Of a DNA stretch of 7,542 nt, positions 5,122 through 7,542 are shown in pieces; the first letter of the stretch is position 1, and each line of letters begins with the position of its first letter. Source of the DNA: an uncultured Collinsella sp. (GTDB lineage Bacteria > Actinomycetota > Coriobacteriia > Coriobacteriales > Coriobacteriaceae); NCBI GenBank assembly GCA_900756945.1, contig CAAELZ010000040.1, positions 1 through 7,542 on the forward strand, written 5' to 3'. The notes below the pieces were generated by a model that was not told where the DNA came from, searched no databases, and worked only from the letters and a program-made list of their open reading frames with translations. A program made the translations under genes and the position numbers.

Positions 5122-7295
5122 ACCTCCGCTCATCTCTTGCCTGCACCTCGAGCGATATCGCTCGCTGGGGACTGCGCTCCGTCCTCAAGCGCCAGGGTGG
5201 CGTACTCCCCGGCCGCATCGCCATGAAAATCGACCCCGAGCTGCTAAGCGACCTCGCGAGCCTGGTCGACCGCAGCGTGGTGATCACCGGCACCAACGGT
5301 AAGACCACCACCTCCAACCTCATCGCCGACGCCGTTGCTGCCAGCGGTGCTACCGTGGTGTGCAACCGTGCCGGCAACAATATGGAGCCTGGTGTGGTGG
5401 GTGCCCTGCTCGAGGCCCGCGGCGGCCTTAAACACACCAGCAGAGGCAAGCGCGTGGGCGTTTTTGAGTGCGATGAGCTTTACACCGTACGCGTTCTGCC
5501 CAAGCTCAAGCCGACGTACTTTGTGCTGCTCAACCTGTTCCGCGACCAGCTAGACCGCTACGGCGAGATCGATCACACCCAGGAGGTCATCGCCCACGCG
5601 TTGGAGCTCTCGCCGGCAACGACGCTTATCTATAACGCCGACGATCCGCTGTGTGCCGCGATCGCCGCGCGCGTTCCCAACGCGAGTATTGCCTTTGGCA
5701 TCGACGGCGCCACCAACACCGAGTCTGACCGCATTAGCGACTCGCGCTTTTGCTCGCAGTGCAACGCGCCGCTGGAGTATGACTACGTGCAATACGGCCA
5801 GCTCGGCGCCTACCATTGCCCCTCGTGCGGTTGGGCCCGTCCTGCGCTTGTCCGTCGCGTGACGAGCGTGGAGCTCGGCTGCGACGGTTACGGCTTTGAC
5901 CTGGTGTTTGGATCTGATTCCAGCACGCCAGCCGCGCACATCGCCACACGCTACAACGGCCTGTACATGGTCTACAACGTTGCCGCCGCATTCTTTGCCG
6001 CACATGAGTTAGGTGTGGATACGGCGCACCTGCAGCCCGCGCTCGATGCCTATGTGCCCGCCGGTGGTCGTATGGGGCGCTGGGATATCGCCGGCCGCAC
6101 CGTCGAGGCCAACCTGGCCAAGAATCCCGTAGGCTTCGATCGACAAATCCAGTCCATCAAGACGGCAGACGGCAGACTCTGCGCTTTCTTCCTCAACGAC
6201 AACGATGCCGACGGCCACGATGTATCGTGGATCTACGACGTCGACTTTGAGCGCATCGCCGACACGCCGGGTCTTGTCGCCTTTGCCGGCGGCACGCGCG
6301 CACACGACATGCAGGTGCGCCTCAAGTATGCCGGCATCGATGCCGCGATTATCTCGGACGTCGCGCAGGCAATTGGCGCCGTGGCAGACGAGGCCGCCGA
6401 TGACACCTTCTACGCCGTCGCCAACTACACGGCCTTCCCGCCGCTGGTCAAGGAGCTCGACGGACTGAAGGGCGCCACTTCCGACGCTGTTGCCGGGCGC
6501 GCCGTAGCCCGTGCCGACGGCAGCGCTCTTCCTGTCGGCATCGCACCAGTCGAGCTTTCGCGCCCGCTGCGCATCGTCTACCTGTATCCCGATGCCCTTA
6601 ACCTCTACGGCGACGGCGGCAATGTTATCGCGCTCGAGCGCCGTTGCGCCTGGCGTGGCATTCCCGCGCGTGTAGACGAGGTCCGTATGGGCGAGGTGCT
6701 CGACCTGACGGACGCCGACATCGTCATGATGGGCGGCGGCTCCGACCGCGACCAGCTAGCCGTGGCACACGAACTGCTCGCCCAAAAAGACAAGGTCGCG
6801 GCCTATGTTGAGGATGGCGGCTCGCTGCTTGCCATCTGTGGCAGCTATCAGCTGCTCGGCCGTTCGTACTATATGGGCGAGGATCGCATCGAGGGTCTGG
6901 GGGTCATTGCCGCCGAAACCGTACGCGGCTCCGACCGCCTGATCGGCAACGTAGCCGTCAAAACCGACCTGGCACCCGAGCCCTTTGTCGGATTCGAGAA
7001 CCACGGCGGCCGCACGCTTTTGGACGCCGATGCCACGCCGCTCGGAACGTCCGTCGTCACTGGCACCGGCAACAACGGCGACGACGGCTTTGAGGGTCTG
7101 ATCTACAAGGGCGTGATCGGCACGTACCTGCACGGGCCGGCGCTGCCCAAAAACCCCGAACTCGCCGACTGGCTGATCGCGCACGCCCTCGAGCGCCGCG
7201 GCGATGCGCAGGCCACAGCCCTGCTGCCGCTCAAGCCCCTCGACGACACCTACGAGCGCGCCGCCCACGACGCCGCCATGAAGCTCCTCCCCTAG
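5118..7295 (+). CDS. murT-gatD: MurT-GatD fusion: lipid II isoglutaminyl synthase in one chain (725 aa)
   Basis: Amidates the alpha-carboxyl of D-glutamate in lipid II to D-isoglutamine, using ATP and glutamine at the cytoplasmic face. The MurT part spans about 1-450. It has the leader GGVLPGRIAMKIDPELL (27-43), the P-loop GTNGKTTT (58-65), NLFRDQLDRYGE (139-150), and a four-cysteine zinc ribbon C212-x2-C215-x18-C234-x2-C237. The MurT C-terminal (DUF1727) domain starts near N332 and includes NDNDADGHDVSWIYD (360-374). After a linker rich in Ala and Gly, the GatD part (about 484-725, 242 residues, the size of free GatD) begins RIVYLYPDALNLYGDGGN. It has the amidotransferase nucleophile C574 (ICGSYQLLG) and catalytic H672 (YLHGPALPKNPELAD). 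MurT and GatD are usually separate proteins of about 437 and 243 residues. The start at 5118 has AGGA 8 bases upstream, and the family N-terminus is present. Last gene of the operon. Confidence 0.95.
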   Translation: MNLRSSLACTSSDIARWGLRSVLKRQGGVLPGRIAMKIDPELLSDLASLVDRSVVITGTNGKTTTSNLIADAVAASGATVVCNRAGNNMEPGVVGALLEARGGLKHTSRGKRVGVFECDELYTVRVLPKLKPTYFVLLNLFRDQLDRYGEIDHTQEVIAHALELSPATTLIYNADDPLCAAIAARVPNASIAFGIDGATNTESDRISDSRFCSQCNAPLEYDYVQYGQLGAYHCPSCGWARPALVRRVTSVELGCDGYGFDLVFGSDSSTPAAHIATRYNGLYMVYNVAAAFFAAHELGVDTAHLQPALDAYVPAGGRMGRWDIAGRTVEANLAKNPVGFDRQIQSIKTADGRLCAFFLNDNDADGHDVSWIYDVDFERIADTPGLVAFAGGTRAHDMQVRLKYAGIDAAIISDVAQAIGAVADEAADDTFYAVANYTAFPPLVKELDGLKGATSDAVAGRAVARADGSALPVGIAPVELSRPLRIVYLYPDALNLYGDGGNVIALERRCAWRGIPARVDEVRMGEVLDLTDADIVMMGGGSDRDQLAVAHELLAQKDKVAAYVEDGGSLLAICGSYQLLGRSYYMGEDRIEGLGVIAAETVRGSDRLIGNVAVKTDLAPEPFVGFENHGGRTLLDADATPLGTSVVTGTGNNGDDGFEGLIYKGVIGTYLHGPALPKNPELADWLIAHALERRGDAQATALLPLKPLDDTYERAAHDAAMKLLP

Positions 7296-7301
7296 CACCC
7301 C

Positions 7302-7339
7302 ACCACCACAAAGGGGACAGGTACCTTTGTGGTGGTTTT
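7302..7339 (+). terminator. Terminator of the murT-gatD operon
   Basis: A 13-bp perfect stem (7302-7314 with 7324-7336; arm ACCACCACAAAGG) with a 9-base loop is followed by TTTT (7336-7339), only 7 bases after the murT-gatD stop. The core GGGGACAGGTACC (7313-7325) spans the loop and resembles short palindromic elements I recall from intergenic regions of several anaerobes, so this terminator may also be a copy of a dispersed repeat. Confidence 0.8.
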
Positions 7340-7376
7340 CCAGTTTGCCAACGATATACGCGCCGGCAAAAAAGTC

Positions 7377-7385
7377 TGCTATACT
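7377..7385 (+). promoter_or_regulatory. Extended -10 promoter of tRNA-Glu
   Basis: TGCTATACT is an extended -10 element (TG, one base, then TATACT), ending 10 bases before the tRNA. Transcription would start near 7392, giving a leader of only a few bases. No clear -35 is present at 16-18 bases, which an extended -10 can tolerate. Confidence 0.6.
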
Positions 7386-7395
7386 CTTTCCCGCT

Positions 7396-7472
7396 GTCCC
7401 CATCGTCTAGCGGCCAAGGACGCCACCCTTTCAAGGTGGATATCGCGGGTTCGAATCCCGCTGGGGGCACCA
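7396..7472 (+). tRNA. tRNA-Glu (anticodon UUC)
   Basis: A complete 77-base tRNA with encoded CCA (7470-7472). The acceptor strands GTCCCCA (7396-7402) and TGGGGGC (7462-7468) pair fully with one G-U; the discriminator is A7469. The anticodon stem CCACC/GGTGG (7423-7427, 7435-7439) closes the loop CTTTCAA with anticodon TTC at 7430-7432. The T arm is GCGGG-TTCGAAT-CCCGC. It reads GAA and GAG codons. It has its own promoter and terminator, so it is a unit separate from the operon before it. Confidence 0.97.
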
Positions 7473-7483
7473 TTTAAACTGAG

Positions 7484-7515
7484 AAGCCCGTTGCCCTCGC
7501 GGTAACGGGCTTTTT
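7484..7515 (+). terminator. Intrinsic terminator after tRNA-Glu
   Basis: A 12-bp stem with one G-U (7484-7495 with 7501-7512; arm AAGCCCGTTGCC) and a 5-base loop, ending in TTTTT (7511-7515), 11 bases after the tRNA CCA. A gene arriving from the right on the minus strand, such as the partial tRNA, could use the same hairpin. Confidence 0.85.
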
Positions 7516-7519
7516 GCTG

Positions 7520-7542
7520 CCGATATGCCGGGATTCGAACCC
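7520..7542 (-). tRNA. 3' end of a tRNA gene on the minus strand, cut by the window edge
   Basis: Read on the minus strand, the last bases give GGGTTCGAATCCCGG, a T loop (TTCGAAT) with the 3' half of its stem. Then come the 7 bases CATATCG and a G that could be the 3' acceptor strand and discriminator. No CCA is encoded after it (the next bases are CAGC), unlike the neighbouring tRNA-Glu. The body of the gene, and so its identity, lies outside the window. The plus-strand reading MPGFEP is the familiar false peptide that antisense tRNA gives. Confidence 0.5.

Noticed and set aside
7231..7473. 80-codon minus-strand frame beginning MVPPAGFEPAISTLKGWRP
   Set aside because: This is the well-known false protein made by translating the antisense of a tRNA gene; here it is the antisense of tRNA-Glu and the end of murT-gatD.
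1..7542. CRISPR array, insertion sequence or prophage genes
   Set aside because: No regularly spaced repeats, transposase, integrase or phage-like frames seen on either strand.

Overview
The window is GC-rich, densely coded bacterial DNA. The protein content (a glycerol dehydrogenase, a class III iron-type alcohol dehydrogenase, and a MurT/GatD lipid II amidation enzyme) and the style of the intergenic hairpins suggest a high-GC Gram-positive gut anaerobe. My best guess is a member of the Coriobacteriia such as Collinsella. This is inference from composition and remembered protein style, not a database match.

Layout. The left third (1-2452) is on the minus strand. An iron-dependent alcohol dehydrogenase gene comes first in the direction of transcription, then a strong intrinsic terminator-like hairpin, then gldA, then a second hairpin at the window edge. 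A non-coding divergent region of about 500 bases (2453-2952) separates this from a plus-strand operon. It must hold the control sequences of both sides, and it contains inverted and direct repeats. The operon (2953-7295) has two tightly coupled genes for TPR/ST7-like proteins that appear to be diverged copies of each other. They are followed after 45 bases by one long gene that fuses MurT and GatD, the two subunits of lipid II isoglutaminyl synthase. A 13-bp hairpin with a short T run ends the operon. Next come a complete tRNA-Glu(UUC) gene with its own extended -10 promoter and terminator, and, at the right edge, the 3' end of what looks like a tRNA gene on the minus strand.

How the parts work together. 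The two dehydrogenases form an alcohol/glycerol redox module: GldA interconverts glycerol and dihydroxyacetone with NAD, and the iron-type enzyme interconverts an alcohol and an aldehyde. The hairpin between them means gldA probably depends on read-through or on a promoter inside the upstream gene. In the plus-strand operon, the MurT-GatD enzyme amidates the D-glutamate of the peptidoglycan stem peptide using glutamine and ATP. The two helical-repeat proteins upstream have no known function that I can assign, and their co-transcription with a cell-wall enzyme is the most interesting lead in the window.

Most remarkable: the MurT-GatD single-chain fusion with all visible catalytic motifs intact; the tandem diverged paralogues in front of it; and the terminator placed directly before the gldA ribosome binding site.
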